DNA of 48,760 nucleotides. Origin: Gammaproteobacteria bacterium. Its GTDB lineage: Bacteria; Pseudomonadota; Gammaproteobacteria; Pseudomonadales; Azotimanducaceae. The position numbers and the translations under genes are program-made. Positions 14,994 to 23,186 of this stretch are shown here, one piece after another; within the stretch, counting starts at the first letter, position 1, and each line of letters starts with the position of its first letter. The notes beneath the pieces were generated by a model. The model ran no database searches. It was not told the origin of the DNA and saw only the letters and a list, made by a program, of their open reading frames with translations. The stretch lies in contig QJYB01000096.1 of assembly GCA_003247835.1 (NCBI GenBank), positions 1 through 48,760 of the forward strand, given 5' to 3'.

Positions 14994-15877
14994 GCCCGTC
15001 TCTCCGTCTGTGGTTCCGGGGTATCCCCATCGAGTATGGCAGCGTAGCCGCGGGTTTCCAGATCGTACTGATCGCGCAGCCGGTCACCGAGCATGTTGAA
15101 ACACCAGACGGTCAGGCCGAGAAACAGGGCGGGAAAGAACAGGGTCCACGGTGCAGACTCCATGGTCCGCGTGCCGTCGGCAATGAGCACGCCCCAGCTC
15201 GTCTCCGGCTCCTGGATACCGAGGCCCAGGAAGCTGACGAAGCTCTCTGCGAGGATCACGGCGGGGATGGTCAGGGTCGTGTAGACGAGCGCCGGTCCGG
15301 CCACGTTCGGCACCACGTGCCGGAACAGAATGCCGAGCCGTCCGGCACCAAGGGTGCGCGCCGCCTGTATGTAGCCCCGCTCCCGGATGGAAAGGGTCTG
15401 GCCGCGCACGATGCGGGCGATGTCGAGCCAGTAGACGGCACCCAGTGCCAGATAGAAAAGCCGCGGTTGCCTGCCGAATACCACCATGAGCAGGATCACG
15501 ATGAGGATGAACGGCACCGCGTAGAGCGCGTCAACGAGCCGCATCATGAGCTGGTCCGTGCGGCCGCCGCGCAGGCCCGAAAAGGCACCGAACGGCACGC
15601 CGATCAGCACGCTGACACAGGTCGCCACCGCTGCGACGGACAGGCTCACCTGAGCACCCAGCATGGTCCGGGAGAACAGGTCCCGCCCCACCAGGTCCGT
15701 CCCGAACCAGTGAGAGGCACTCGGCGGAGACTCCAGCGCATCCCAATCGATGAGCTCGGGATCCCAGCCCGACAGCACCACACCGGTGAGCGCGCCGGCC
15801 AGGACCAGGCATATCCAGGCGCTGGCGAGGCGGGCCGTCAGGCTGCCCATGAAGGCGGTCGTGAGGATACGACCCAT
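14990..15877 (-). CDS. ABC transporter permease, OppC/DppC type
   Basis: 295 residues with about six membrane helices. After helix 1 comes HWFGTDLVGRDLFSRTMLGAQVSL, the hallmark of OppC-like permeases, and the ATPase-docking EAA loop reads QAARTLGAGRLGILFRHVVPN. I start it at ATG 15877, which overlaps the OppB-like stop (TGATG); a longer frame upstream is antisense-like and unlikely. It pairs with the OppB-like permease to form the channel of a family-5 peptide/opine/nickel importer. No ATPase gene is present in this operon, so it must borrow OppD/OppF-like subunits from elsewhere. Confidence 0.93.
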   Translation of the reverse strand: MGRILTTAFMGSLTARLASAWICLVLAGALTGVVLSGWDPELIDWDALESPPSASHWFGTDLVGRDLFSRTMLGAQVSLSVAAVATCVSVLIGVPFGAFSGLRGGRTDQLMMRLVDALYAVPFILIVILLMVVFGRQPRLFYLALGAVYWLDIARIVRGQTLSIRERGYIQAARTLGAGRLGILFRHVVPNVAGPALVYTTLTIPAVILAESFVSFLGLGIQEPETSWGVLIADGTRTMESAPWTLFFPALFLGLTVWCFNMLGDRLRDQYDLETRGYAAILDGDTPEPQTERRA

Positions 15878-16797
15878 CAGCCGGTCAGACGGATGCGCGG
15901 GTCGAGCCTTGCGTAGCAGAGGTCGACCAGCAGGTTGAACGTGAGAATGAAACCGGCGTAGACCACAACCACCCCCATCACCAGCGTGTAATCGCGGTTC
16001 AACGCCGCCTGGACGAAGTAGCGGCCGATGCCGGGCAGCTCGAAAACCTGTTCGATCACCACCGAACCAGTCAGCAACGCCGCCGCTGCCGGACCCAGGA
16101 ACGAGATCACGGGCAGCAGCGCATTCGGCAGCACGTGACGGAACACGATCCGGGAGCGGGACAGCCCCTTGGCCCTGGCGGTCACGATGTGGGGTTCGAG
16201 CAGCACCTCGGCAACGCTGCCGCGGGTCAGACGCGCGATCGCGGCAACGAACGGCAGGGCGAGTGTCAGCGGCGGCAGCACGAAGTGCGCGAGGCTGCCC
16301 GTACCACCCGCGGGCAGCCAGTCGAGCCAGACGGCGAAGCACAGCACGGCCAGCGGTGCCAGCACGATGGACGGCAGGGCGAGTCCCAGGTTAGCGATGC
16401 CCATGACAAGCACATCCACGGAAGACCCCGGATTCAGTCCTGCGCGGGTCCCGAGCCCCACGCCCAGTGCGAGGCTGATCAGCAGCGCTGTGATGCCGAC
16501 ACCCAGACTCACCGGCAGTCCGGCCCGGATCAGCTCCCCGACCGAGAAATCCTTCTGTTTGAAGGAGGGGCCCAGGTCACCGCGGGCCAGCATGCCCAGG
16601 TAGTCCACATACTGCCGGGACAGTGGCCGGTCCAGGTGGTAGGCGGCGAGCAGGTTTGCCTCCACTTCAGGCGGCAGCCGCCTGTCCCCGTCGAAGGGAC
16701 CACCGGGTGCTGCCCGTACCATGAAGAACACCAGAGTGACGATGACCCAGAAAGTGACCAGGCTGAGCAGGAGCCTGGTGAGCAGATACCGGGTCAT
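15877..16797 (-). CDS. ABC transporter permease, OppB/DppB type
   Basis: 306 residues. The N-terminus TRYLLTRLLLSLVTFWVIVTLVFFMVR and the following RAAPGGPFDGDRRLPPEV are typical of OppB/DppB, and the EAA loop is VTARAKGLSRSRIVFRHVLPN. It should form a heterodimeric channel with the downstream OppC-like protein. It follows the binding-protein gene by 9 bp. Substrates of such systems include peptides, glycosides, opines and other small charged molecules. Confidence 0.93.
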   Translation of the reverse strand: MTRYLLTRLLLSLVTFWVIVTLVFFMVRAAPGGPFDGDRRLPPEVEANLLAAYHLDRPLSRQYVDYLGMLARGDLGPSFKQKDFSVGELIRAGLPVSLGVGITALLISLALGVGLGTRAGLNPGSSVDVLVMGIANLGLALPSIVLAPLAVLCFAVWLDWLPAGGTGSLAHFVLPPLTLALPFVAAIARLTRGSVAEVLLEPHIVTARAKGLSRSRIVFRHVLPNALLPVISFLGPAAAALLTGSVVIEQVFELPGIGRYFVQAALNRDYTLVMGVVVVYAGFILTFNLLVDLCYARLDPRIRLTG

Positions 16798-16806
16798 GGC
16801 GCCTGG

Positions 16807-18390
16807 CTACCAGGACAGAAAGCGGACCGGATGCACGTCCCGATTGTTTTCGTGCCAGCCAAGCAGCTTCGGATCCACCAGCCGCTTCACGGCCACGGAC
16901 CAGAGTGGCACCACAGGGAAGTCCTGCATGGCCATCGCTTCTCCCCGGGCCATGAGCGCGTAACGCTCCGGGATGTCGGCTCTGCTGCCGGCATCTTTCA
17001 TCAGGGCGTCATAGCCCGGGTTGCTGTAGCCGCCGTAGTTGACGTTACCGGCATCGGAGATGAGCAGGTCCAGATAGTGGCCGGGATTGTTCTCACCGAT
17101 CCAGCCGGCCTGGGCGACCTCGAAATCACCCTGGCGCAGATCCGAGAAATGCACCTTGAGCTCACTGTGATGCAGCGAGGTGGTGACGCCGATCTGCTTC
17201 CAGAAGCTGGCGATGGCGAGGTTCGTGCGTTTACCGTCGCCTTCGTCGAAATAGCGCAGGGTGACGTGCAGTGGGTTGTCCGGGCCGTAGCCGGCGGCGG
17301 TGAGCAGCTGGCGGGCGCGATCCACCCGTTCGGGTAACGGCTCTGACTGCCAGGTCACCGGCGGAGGTTGGTAGAAGTCCACCATGAACGGGACGAAGCC
17401 GGTTGCCGGATAGTTGCCGGTCCGCTGCACCTTGTCCGTGAGCACCTTCGGCTCGATGACGATGGTCAGCGCTTCCCGTACGCGCACGTCGTCGAACGGC
17501 GTTTTCCGCGTGTTGAAAACCAGGTAGATCATGGACAGCAGCGGCGAAACACGCAGATCATCCGGCATGGTGCTGCGCACGTGATCGAGCTCGCTGGCCG
17601 GAAAGGCGCCTATGGCGCTGACCTCCCCCGCACGGTAACGGTTGTAGGCGTTCTGCTCGTTGGCCAGCGGGTAGTAGTAGACCTCCTTGATGGCGAGAGA
17701 TTCGAAGAAGTACGGATTGGCCTTGATCCGCACGTATGCCTGCGGCCGCCACTCGTCCAGCACGTAAGCGCCGTTGCTGACCCAGTGCTCCGCACGTACC
17801 CAGTCGTCGCCCACCCGGTCGATGACGTGTTTCGGGACCGCGAAAGCGGTGGGGTAGAGCAGCCGCTCGGGTAGATGCGGATAGGGTTCCTCGAGCTCGA
17901 TGATCAGCGTTTGCGCATCCGGTGCCGACACGCCGAGACGCTCGACGGGCAGCTCTCCGGCGTTGATGGCCCGAGCATGCCTGAGTGGATACATGAAATA
18001 GGCAAGGCTCGCGGCGGTCCGGGGATCGAGCAGGCGCCGGTAGGCGTAGACGAAGTCGTCTGCCGTCACCGGCACGCCGTCGGACCAGCTGAGGTCGTTG
18101 CGCAGCACGAAGGTCCAGACGAGACCGTCCGCGCTCGTCGTCCACGACTCTGCTGCGCCCGGGACGATGCGGCCCTCCGCGTTCATCGCCGTCAGCCCGA
18201 GGAACAGATCCGTGAGGATGGTTTCCTCCAGACGCAGGTTGTACCGCTGAGGGTCCAGGGTCTGGGGCTCACCGGCGTTGCCGAGCCTGATTACCGTGTC
18301 ACCCTGAGCCTGCTCCGCGGCGGCCGGCTGGCAGCACAGCAGCACCGTCAGAACGGTGGTGGCAAGGTTCCTGATGCAGTGCAGAATCAT
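16807..18390 (-). CDS. Peptide/small-molecule ABC transporter substrate-binding protein (OppA-like, family 5)
   Basis: 527 residues, the normal size. Residues 1-25 are a signal peptide ending in QPAAAEQ, so the protein is periplasmic. VIRLGNAGEPQTLDPQRYN is the typical family-5 N-terminus; GAAESWTTSADGLVWTFVLRND and WSDGVPVTADDFVYAYRRLLDP are the classic family signature. It is the first gene of the operon oppA-oppB-oppC-oxidoreductase-PhyH and would select what the cell imports for those enzymes. A 13-bp palindrome overlaps its ribosome site. Confidence 0.95.
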   Translation of the reverse strand: MILHCIRNLATTVLTVLLCCQPAAAEQAQGDTVIRLGNAGEPQTLDPQRYNLRLEETILTDLFLGLTAMNAEGRIVPGAAESWTTSADGLVWTFVLRNDLSWSDGVPVTADDFVYAYRRLLDPRTAASLAYFMYPLRHARAINAGELPVERLGVSAPDAQTLIIELEEPYPHLPERLLYPTAFAVPKHVIDRVGDDWVRAEHWVSNGAYVLDEWRPQAYVRIKANPYFFESLAIKEVYYYPLANEQNAYNRYRAGEVSAIGAFPASELDHVRSTMPDDLRVSPLLSMIYLVFNTRKTPFDDVRVREALTIVIEPKVLTDKVQRTGNYPATGFVPFMVDFYQPPPVTWQSEPLPERVDRARQLLTAAGYGPDNPLHVTLRYFDEGDGKRTNLAIASFWKQIGVTTSLHHSELKVHFSDLRQGDFEVAQAGWIGENNPGHYLDLLISDAGNVNYGGYSNPGYDALMKDAGSRADIPERYALMARGEAMAMQDFPVVPLWSVAVKRLVDPKLLGWHENNRDVHPVRFLSW

Positions 18391-18397
18391 GGCGGAA

Positions 18398-18410
18398 CCT
18401 TACTGTAAGG
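18398..18410. promoter_or_regulatory. 13-bp palindrome at the oppA-like start region
   Basis: CCTTAC-T-GTAAGG is a perfect palindrome. On the minus strand its AAGG is the likely Shine-Dalgarno of the binding-protein gene, so it could be an operator or a translation-controlling hairpin. Confidence 0.35.
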
Positions 18411-18415
18411 CGTCG

Positions 18416-18445
18416 TTGATGCAAGGGTTCGCGGTCAAGCATACT
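18416..18445 (+). promoter_or_regulatory. Candidate sigma-70 promoter for glucokinase
   Basis: TTGATG at 18416-18421 and CATACT at 18440-18445 are separated by 18 bp, each matching consensus at four positions. Transcription would start only a few bases before the ATG at 18454, giving a very short or absent leader. Confidence 0.35.
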
Positions 18446-18453
18446 GCCGCGCC

Positions 18454-19407
18454 ATGACCTCCGCTGCGGATTGCCTGATCGCCGACATCGGCGCGACCCA
18501 CGCCCGTTTCAGCCGCTTTGTGGACCACGGACAGCCGGCAGAGGTGGTCGTGCTGGCCACAATCGGGTTCGCTGACGCCACGGCGCTGGTGGCTGCGGCG
18601 ATGAAAGCGCTGTCGCTCGATCGCCTCGACGCCGCCTGCTTTGCGGTGGCGGGTCCTGTGGTGAATGACCGCGTGGAAGTGACCAACGGTGAGCTCGTTT
18701 TCGATGCCACGGCGCTCGAGCAGACGTTCACCTGCCCGGTTCGTCTGGTGAACGACTTCGTCGCCCTCGCCACGGCGATTCCGATGCTCGAGCACTTCGA
18801 GGTGATCGGCGGAGACGTCGAGGCGGGCCGGCGGCGGGGCGTGAAGGCGGTGCTCGGACCGGGCAGCGGGCTCGGCATGAGCGTGCTGCTGCCGGAGGGT
18901 GCAACGGGCTGGCGGGTGCTCGCCTCCGAAGGCGGCCATACCGATCTGGCGCCGGGCAATCATCTGGAGCAGGAGCTGCTGTCACTGCTCATGACGGAGT
19001 ACGGCACGGTGTGCTGGGAGACGGTGCTGTCGGGACCGGGGCTCGTGCGACTTCATCAGCAGGTCTGCCGTCTGTGGGGTCTGCCCATCGAGTCCCTGAC
19101 CGCTGAAGAGATCAGCCGGCGCGGGGTGAACGCGGATGATCCGGTCTGCCATCAGACCCTCGAGATGTTCTTCGGCCTGCTCGGCGCGGCGGCGGGTAAC
19201 CTCGCCCTGATGGTGCGTGCTGAAGCCGGCGTTTACATCGGCGGTGGCATCGTTCCCTCGCTGGCGGAGTTCGCCCGGTCGAGCCCGCTGCGGCGTCGGT
19301 TCGAGGAACGGGCGGAGCTCGCCCACCTGATGAAGAAAATTCCCCTGCTACTGATTCTGGATTCCTACCCCGGGCTCGTCGGTGCGGCAGCCTGCCTGAA
19401 TGGGTGA
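18454..19407 (+). CDS. glk: Glucokinase (group A, bacterial Glk)
   Basis: 317 residues, matching E. coli-type Glk. It phosphorylates glucose with ATP in the cytoplasm. Motifs seen: the phosphate loop IADIGATHARF (9-19), LVNDFVALATAIP with the catalytic Asp, GPGSGLGMS (usually GPGTGLG), and SEGGHTDLAP in the sugar site. The C-terminal PLLLILDSYPGLVGAA is also typical. There is no strong ribosome site, fitting a short leader. The next gene overlaps its last 8 bp, so a sugar kinase is co-expressed with an anion carrier. Confidence 0.94.
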   Translation: MTSAADCLIADIGATHARFSRFVDHGQPAEVVVLATIGFADATALVAAAMKALSLDRLDAACFAVAGPVVNDRVEVTNGELVFDATALEQTFTCPVRLVNDFVALATAIPMLEHFEVIGGDVEAGRRRGVKAVLGPGSGLGMSVLLPEGATGWRVLASEGGHTDLAPGNHLEQELLSLLMTEYGTVCWETVLSGPGLVRLHQQVCRLWGLPIESLTAEEISRRGVNADDPVCHQTLEMFFGLLGAAAGNLALMVRAEAGVYIGGGIVPSLAEFARSSPLRRRFEERAELAHLMKKIPLLLILDSYPGLVGAAACLNG

Positions 19408-21184
19408 GTATTCGGCCGCACTGACCGGTCTGTTGCTGCTGCTGGCGCTGCTGGTCGCCTTCTCGCGGGAGAAGCGGCCTCCGGTGGTCCATGCCATCGT
19501 CGGGGTGGTCGCGCTGCTCGGTCTCGGGTTGCTGTCACCGGAGCGGCTGCTCGGTGTTTTCGGCAACCCGGCGCCGCTGACCATCGGCGGCATGTTCATC
19601 ATCTCCGGCGCGCTGCAGCGGACCGGGGTGCTGGAGGCCGCGGCCGGTGTCATTCTCCGGCGCACGCGCCGGCGTCCCCGACTGTCGCTGGTAGAGCTCG
19701 GTGCAGGCACGATCGCGGCCTCCGCGTTCGTCAACAACACGCCGGTGGTCATGATCATGATTCCGATCATGCGCCGCCTTGCCCGTGCCATCGGCGTGAG
19801 CGCCACCCGATTGCTCATTCCCCTGTCCTATCTGGCCATTCTCGGCGGCACGATCACGCTGATCGGAACCTCCACGAATCTGCTGGTGGACGGCGTGGCA
19901 CAGGCGCATGGGCTGGCGCCTTTCGGCATGTTCGAGATCACCGGGGTGGGAATCGCGGCCATGCTGGCGGGCGTTGCCTACCTGGTGACGTTCGGCCGGC
20001 TGCTGTTGCCGGACCGACCGGAGAGCGATGTGGATGACCGGGAGAGCGATCGTTTTCTGTCCGAATGCACGGTGCTGGAGGAGGGCGGGTTCACGGGCAG
20101 GCGCATCCCGGAGACCCGGCTCGGCCGCCGACCGGGGGTTCGGGTGCTCGGCATCCGCCGCGGCGCGGACATCCATCGGCAGCAGCTCGACGAACACGTG
20201 CTGGCCGCCGGGGACTGCCTGGTGGTGAGCGCGCATCCCGCGGAGCTGGCCTCGCTCGCGGAAGAGTACGACGTGCGGGTGGGGCTCATCGGCATCGGCG
20301 GACCCCTCTCGACCAAGAAGAACCGTCGTCCAGCCGACCTGCGCCTGACCGAGGCGGTGATCTCCAGCACTCACCCCGCCATCGGTCGCAAGCTCGTCGA
20401 GATTCCGCTCCTGTCACGTCTCAAGGTGCGGGTGCTGGGACTATCCCGTCCACGCCACCTGCCCGGACCGGACCTCGCCAACGCACGCATCCGCGCCGGT
20501 GACCGGCTGCTGATTGCTGCGGAACCGGACACGCTGCAGGCGCTGCGCGACAGTGTGGACCTCTACGACGTTGCGCACTCGAGCGCCCGCGCCTATGCGA
20601 GAAAACAGGCGCCGGTGGCTGTGCTGACACTGCTCGCGGTAGTGCTCGGTGCCGCGGTGTTCGATCTGCCCATCGTTGTGCTCGCCATCGCCGGCGTGGG
20701 GGTGGTGCTCTGGACCCGATGCCTGGAGCCGGAGGAGGCCTGGTCGGCGCTGGACGGCAACACGCTGGTGCTCATCTTCGCCATGCTGGCCTTCGGGGCC
20801 GGTCTGCAGGAAGCCGGTACTGTGTCGCTCATCGTCGACGGCCTGGCGCCCTGGCTGTCGGCTGCGAATCCGGTGCTGGTGCTGCTCGGCGTCTACGTTC
20901 TGGCGAGCGTTCTGACGGAGGCCATCACCAACAACGCGGTGGCGGTCATCCTGACGCCCATCGTCATCGAGCTGGCGGGGAGCCTCGGCATGGATGCCCG
21001 GACGCTGGTCGTTGCGGTGATGTTCGGCGCCAGCGCGAGCTTTGCCACCCCAATCGGGTACCAGACCAATACGCTGGTGTACGGCGCGGCCAACTACCGG
21101 TTCAACGATTTCGTGAAGTTCGGCATCCCCATGAATCTGGTGGTCGGTGTGGCGGTCTGCTCGGCAATCGCCTGGCTCGGCTGA
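19400..21184 (+). CDS. SLC13/DASS-type anion permease with two RCK_C (TrkA-C) domains
   Basis: 594 residues. The two membrane halves each carry the expected motif: FVNNTPVVMIMIPI with GTSTNLLVDG in the first, ITNNAVAVILTPI with PIGYQTNTLVYG in the second. Between them, roughly residues 205-395, are two soluble RCK_C domains. This layout is common in bacterial sulfate, dicarboxylate or other anion carriers of the ion-transporter superfamily; RCK_C domains probably sense a ligand. It overlaps the glucokinase stop by 8 bp. Substrate is not predictable. Confidence 0.93.
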   Translation: MGEYSAALTGLLLLLALLVAFSREKRPPVVHAIVGVVALLGLGLLSPERLLGVFGNPAPLTIGGMFIISGALQRTGVLEAAAGVILRRTRRRPRLSLVELGAGTIAASAFVNNTPVVMIMIPIMRRLARAIGVSATRLLIPLSYLAILGGTITLIGTSTNLLVDGVAQAHGLAPFGMFEITGVGIAAMLAGVAYLVTFGRLLLPDRPESDVDDRESDRFLSECTVLEEGGFTGRRIPETRLGRRPGVRVLGIRRGADIHRQQLDEHVLAAGDCLVVSAHPAELASLAEEYDVRVGLIGIGGPLSTKKNRRPADLRLTEAVISSTHPAIGRKLVEIPLLSRLKVRVLGLSRPRHLPGPDLANARIRAGDRLLIAAEPDTLQALRDSVDLYDVAHSSARAYARKQAPVAVLTLLAVVLGAAVFDLPIVVLAIAGVGVVLWTRCLEPEEAWSALDGNTLVLIFAMLAFGAGLQEAGTVSLIVDGLAPWLSAANPVLVLLGVYVLASVLTEAITNNAVAVILTPIVIELAGSLGMDARTLVVAVMFGASASFATPIGYQTNTLVYGAANYRFNDFVKFGIPMNLVVGVAVCSAIAWLG

Positions 21185-21206
21185 GCGAGCCGGTAGAGCA
21201 GACCCG

Positions 21207-21272
21207 TCAGTTAGGCAGGGTATCGATCAGCGCGTGCACGAAGGCGGACCCTCGCCACAGGCGCTCCTTCAT
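21207..21272 (-). CDS. Possible 21-residue ORF coupled to the crotonase-like gene (tentative)
   Basis: The ATG overlaps the stop of the upstream crotonase-like gene (ATGA), the coupling style used throughout this genome, and the frame reads MKERLWRGSAFVHALIDTLPN. It may be a real small protein, the remnant of a longer lost gene, or chance. No other gene is visible in 21185-21268. Confidence 0.2.
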   Translation of the reverse strand: MKERLWRGSAFVHALIDTLPN

Positions 21273-22045
21273 GGTTGCCCGCCGCTCTGATCGCGACCGC
21301 GGTTCTGAATGCCGGCCCGTCGCGCTGCCACCTGGTCTGCGCGCACCTCGTGAGCCCGACTGGCCGTCTGTTCCAGTGCCAGGCCCTGGTCGAGGGTGGT
21401 TCCCCAACCCGCGTCCATGATTCTCAGAATCTCGGCCCGGGTGACTGGCTCCGTGCTGCAGATGTCCCGGGCCACGGCCACCGCGGTGTTCAGGAGCTCA
21501 TCGGCAGGCACGATCCGGTTGACCAGCCCCCATGCCAACGCCTGATCCGCATCCAGGTAGTTACCGGTGAGGGAAAGCTCTTTGGCACGGTTGATGCCGA
21601 TGAGGCGCGGCAGCCGCTGGGAAAGCCCCCAGCCTGGCACCACGCCGACCCGCGCGTGGGTGTCGGCGAACTTTGCTGCCGGCGAGGCAAACAGGAAGTC
21701 ACACATGAGCGCGAGCTCGAAGCCGCCGGTGATGGCGAAGCCGTTGACAGCGCCGATCACCGGTTGCGGCAGGGCAGCCATGGCATTGCTGAGATCGACG
21801 CTGGACGTGATCCGTCCCGGATCGGTTTCACCACCGAGCTCCTTCAGATCCAGCCCCACAGTAAAAGCCCGGCCAGCCCCCGTCAGGACGATCACTTCCG
21901 TTCCGGGATCGTCTGCCAGGGTCGACAGGGTCTGCACCAGAGCGCCGCGCAGCGCCGCAGACAGCGCGTTCAATGCCTCGGGTCGGTTCAACGTCACCAC
22001 GGTGACGCCGTCGTGTTTCTCGGTCAGTACCAGGGACTCCGGCAT
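21269..22045 (-). CDS. Enoyl-CoA hydratase/isomerase (crotonase) family protein
   Basis: 258 residues from an ATG with a strong ribosome site (GGGGGAGA). The crotonase fold is clear: RPEALNALSAAL, oxyanion-hole strand GAGRAFTVGLDLKEL (56-70), and AITGGFELALMCDFLFA (104-120). Of the two catalytic glutamates of crotonase, the first is kept (Glu110), but the second position falls in FADTHARVGVVPGWG, where the sequence has His130 instead of Glu. Such members often are not classic hydratases. So acyl-CoA binding is well supported, the exact reaction is not. It stands alone, divergent from the CHAD gene. Confidence 0.9.
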   Translation of the reverse strand: MPESLVLTEKHDGVTVVTLNRPEALNALSAALRGALVQTLSTLADDPGTEVIVLTGAGRAFTVGLDLKELGGETDPGRITSSVDLSNAMAALPQPVIGAVNGFAITGGFELALMCDFLFASPAAKFADTHARVGVVPGWGLSQRLPRLIGINRAKELSLTGNYLDADQALAWGLVNRIVPADELLNTAVAVARDICSTEPVTRAEILRIMDAGWGTTLDQGLALEQTASRAHEVRADQVAARRAGIQNRGRDQSGGQP

Positions 22046-22132
22046 GTCTCTCCCCCTGCAGGATCTCGAAGGTCGGACAGGGTAACGGGATTGCACGCGG
22101 CGGGCGAGGGTGGCGGTTTTAGACAGCCAGAC

Positions 22133-22150
22133 TGACGTGTTTGCACGTCA
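22133..22150. promoter_or_regulatory. Perfect inverted repeat upstream of the CHAD gene
   Basis: TGACGTG (22133-22139) and CACGTCA (22144-22150) flank a TTTG spacer, 17 bp before the CHAD start. It has the form of an operator for a dimeric regulator or of a small mRNA hairpin. It lies in the 121-bp divergent gap shared with the crotonase-like gene. Confidence 0.4.
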
Positions 22151-22166
22151 TCTGGACTGGGGTAAC

Positions 22167-23186
22167 ATGAACCGTTCCCCCCCGAAGACGGCTATCACTC
22201 CACAAGATCGGCGGAGGTCCGCTCGCGTGTACGGCCGCATGCAGTTTGCCGACTACGTCGTCAGCTGGGCGCTGCAATCCCTGTCCAGAAGCCTGCAGAG
22301 AGTAGGTGGGCGGTCCGGTCCTGCGCCGGTGGAGCTTCGCTGCAGCGACCAGAAGGCCCTGATCCAGACGGCTGAACGGGTTTTCTCCCTCTGGCAGATG
22401 GCACAGTGGTCGGTCTCGAAAATCGAGTTCAAGCGCGCCCAGAGCGATCTCACGGCCATCGTCGACCTGTGCGCCACGGATCAGACCCCGGAACGCCTGG
22501 CCGCGCTGCGGCTCATCGAGAAAGCGGAGCCCAGGCTCCACCCGTTGCTGGAGGACATTGCCGCGAGTCTGGTCCGACCGTCACCCGACCGGGAAACCCA
22601 GGCCCAGGTTCGGGATCAGCTGAACGGGCTGCTGCAGGCGGAATCGGTACGCTGGCGGACCTACACGCCGTTGCGGATCATCGACCAGTCGGAGCTGATC
22701 GAGCATGGAATGCTGCGTGCCTTCGAGAAAGCGCAGTCGCTGTCGATCCGGCTGGATGGGATCGCCGGGGAGCCGGAAAAGCGGGCCAGCGCCAAGCGGC
22801 TCGCCCGCACTGGCCGCTGGACCCATCACTGCGTCAATCACCTTGAACTTCTGCGCCCGGCGCTGTCTGAGACAGGCAGGACCCGACGCTGGCACCTGAC
22901 CCGGCTTGCTGCCAAGCTCGATGAGCAGTGGGCCCTGGAGAAGCTGGCCCGTGCGCTGGTGCTCATGGACCTTAAGCCGAAGGCGTCGGTACGCCTGGAT
23001 CGGCTCGTCGGCCACGAACGCAAGCGACTGGACAAACAGCGTCGCAAACTGACCATCGGTGCGTTTGCCGGTGGAGCTGTCGCCTACCGGGCAGAGGTGA
23101 CCGAGGCGGTAGCCCAGCTGGGTCTGGAGGCCATCACGCTGCTGCCTCTGGAAGGTGCGTCGAACAGCGAAAAGGAGACAGGGTGA
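22167..23186 (+). CDS. CHAD domain-containing protein
   Basis: 339 residues from ATG 22167 (an upstream GTG at 22110 would add 19). The protein is helical and rich in Arg, Lys and scattered His, for example HGMLRAFEKAQSLSIRLDG, TGRWTHHCVNHLELLRPAL and LDRLVGHERKRLDKQRRKL, matching the CHAD pattern of conserved histidines and basic helices. CHAD domains bind inorganic polyphosphate. The similarity is moderate, so the call is probable rather than certain. Its stop overlaps the start of the selenoprotein gene (GTGA), an unusual partner. Confidence 0.7.
   Translation: MNRSPPKTAITPQDRRRSARVYGRMQFADYVVSWALQSLSRSLQRVGGRSGPAPVELRCSDQKALIQTAERVFSLWQMAQWSVSKIEFKRAQSDLTAIVDLCATDQTPERLAALRLIEKAEPRLHPLLEDIAASLVRPSPDRETQAQVRDQLNGLLQAESVRWRTYTPLRIIDQSELIEHGMLRAFEKAQSLSIRLDGIAGEPEKRASAKRLARTGRWTHHCVNHLELLRPALSETGRTRRWHLTRLAAKLDEQWALEKLARALVLMDLKPKASVRLDRLVGHERKRLDKQRRKLTIGAFAGGAVAYRAEVTEAVAQLGLEAITLLPLEGASNSEKETG

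Noticed and set aside
15878..16342. N-terminal extension of the OppC-like permease
   Set aside because: It overlaps the OppB-like gene in another frame, while ATG 15877 gives a normal-length permease with TGATG coupling.
16135..17337. 400-codon plus-strand frame across the oppA/oppB-like genes
   Set aside because: Antisense to two well-supported transporter genes, with low-complexity Gln/His-rich translation.
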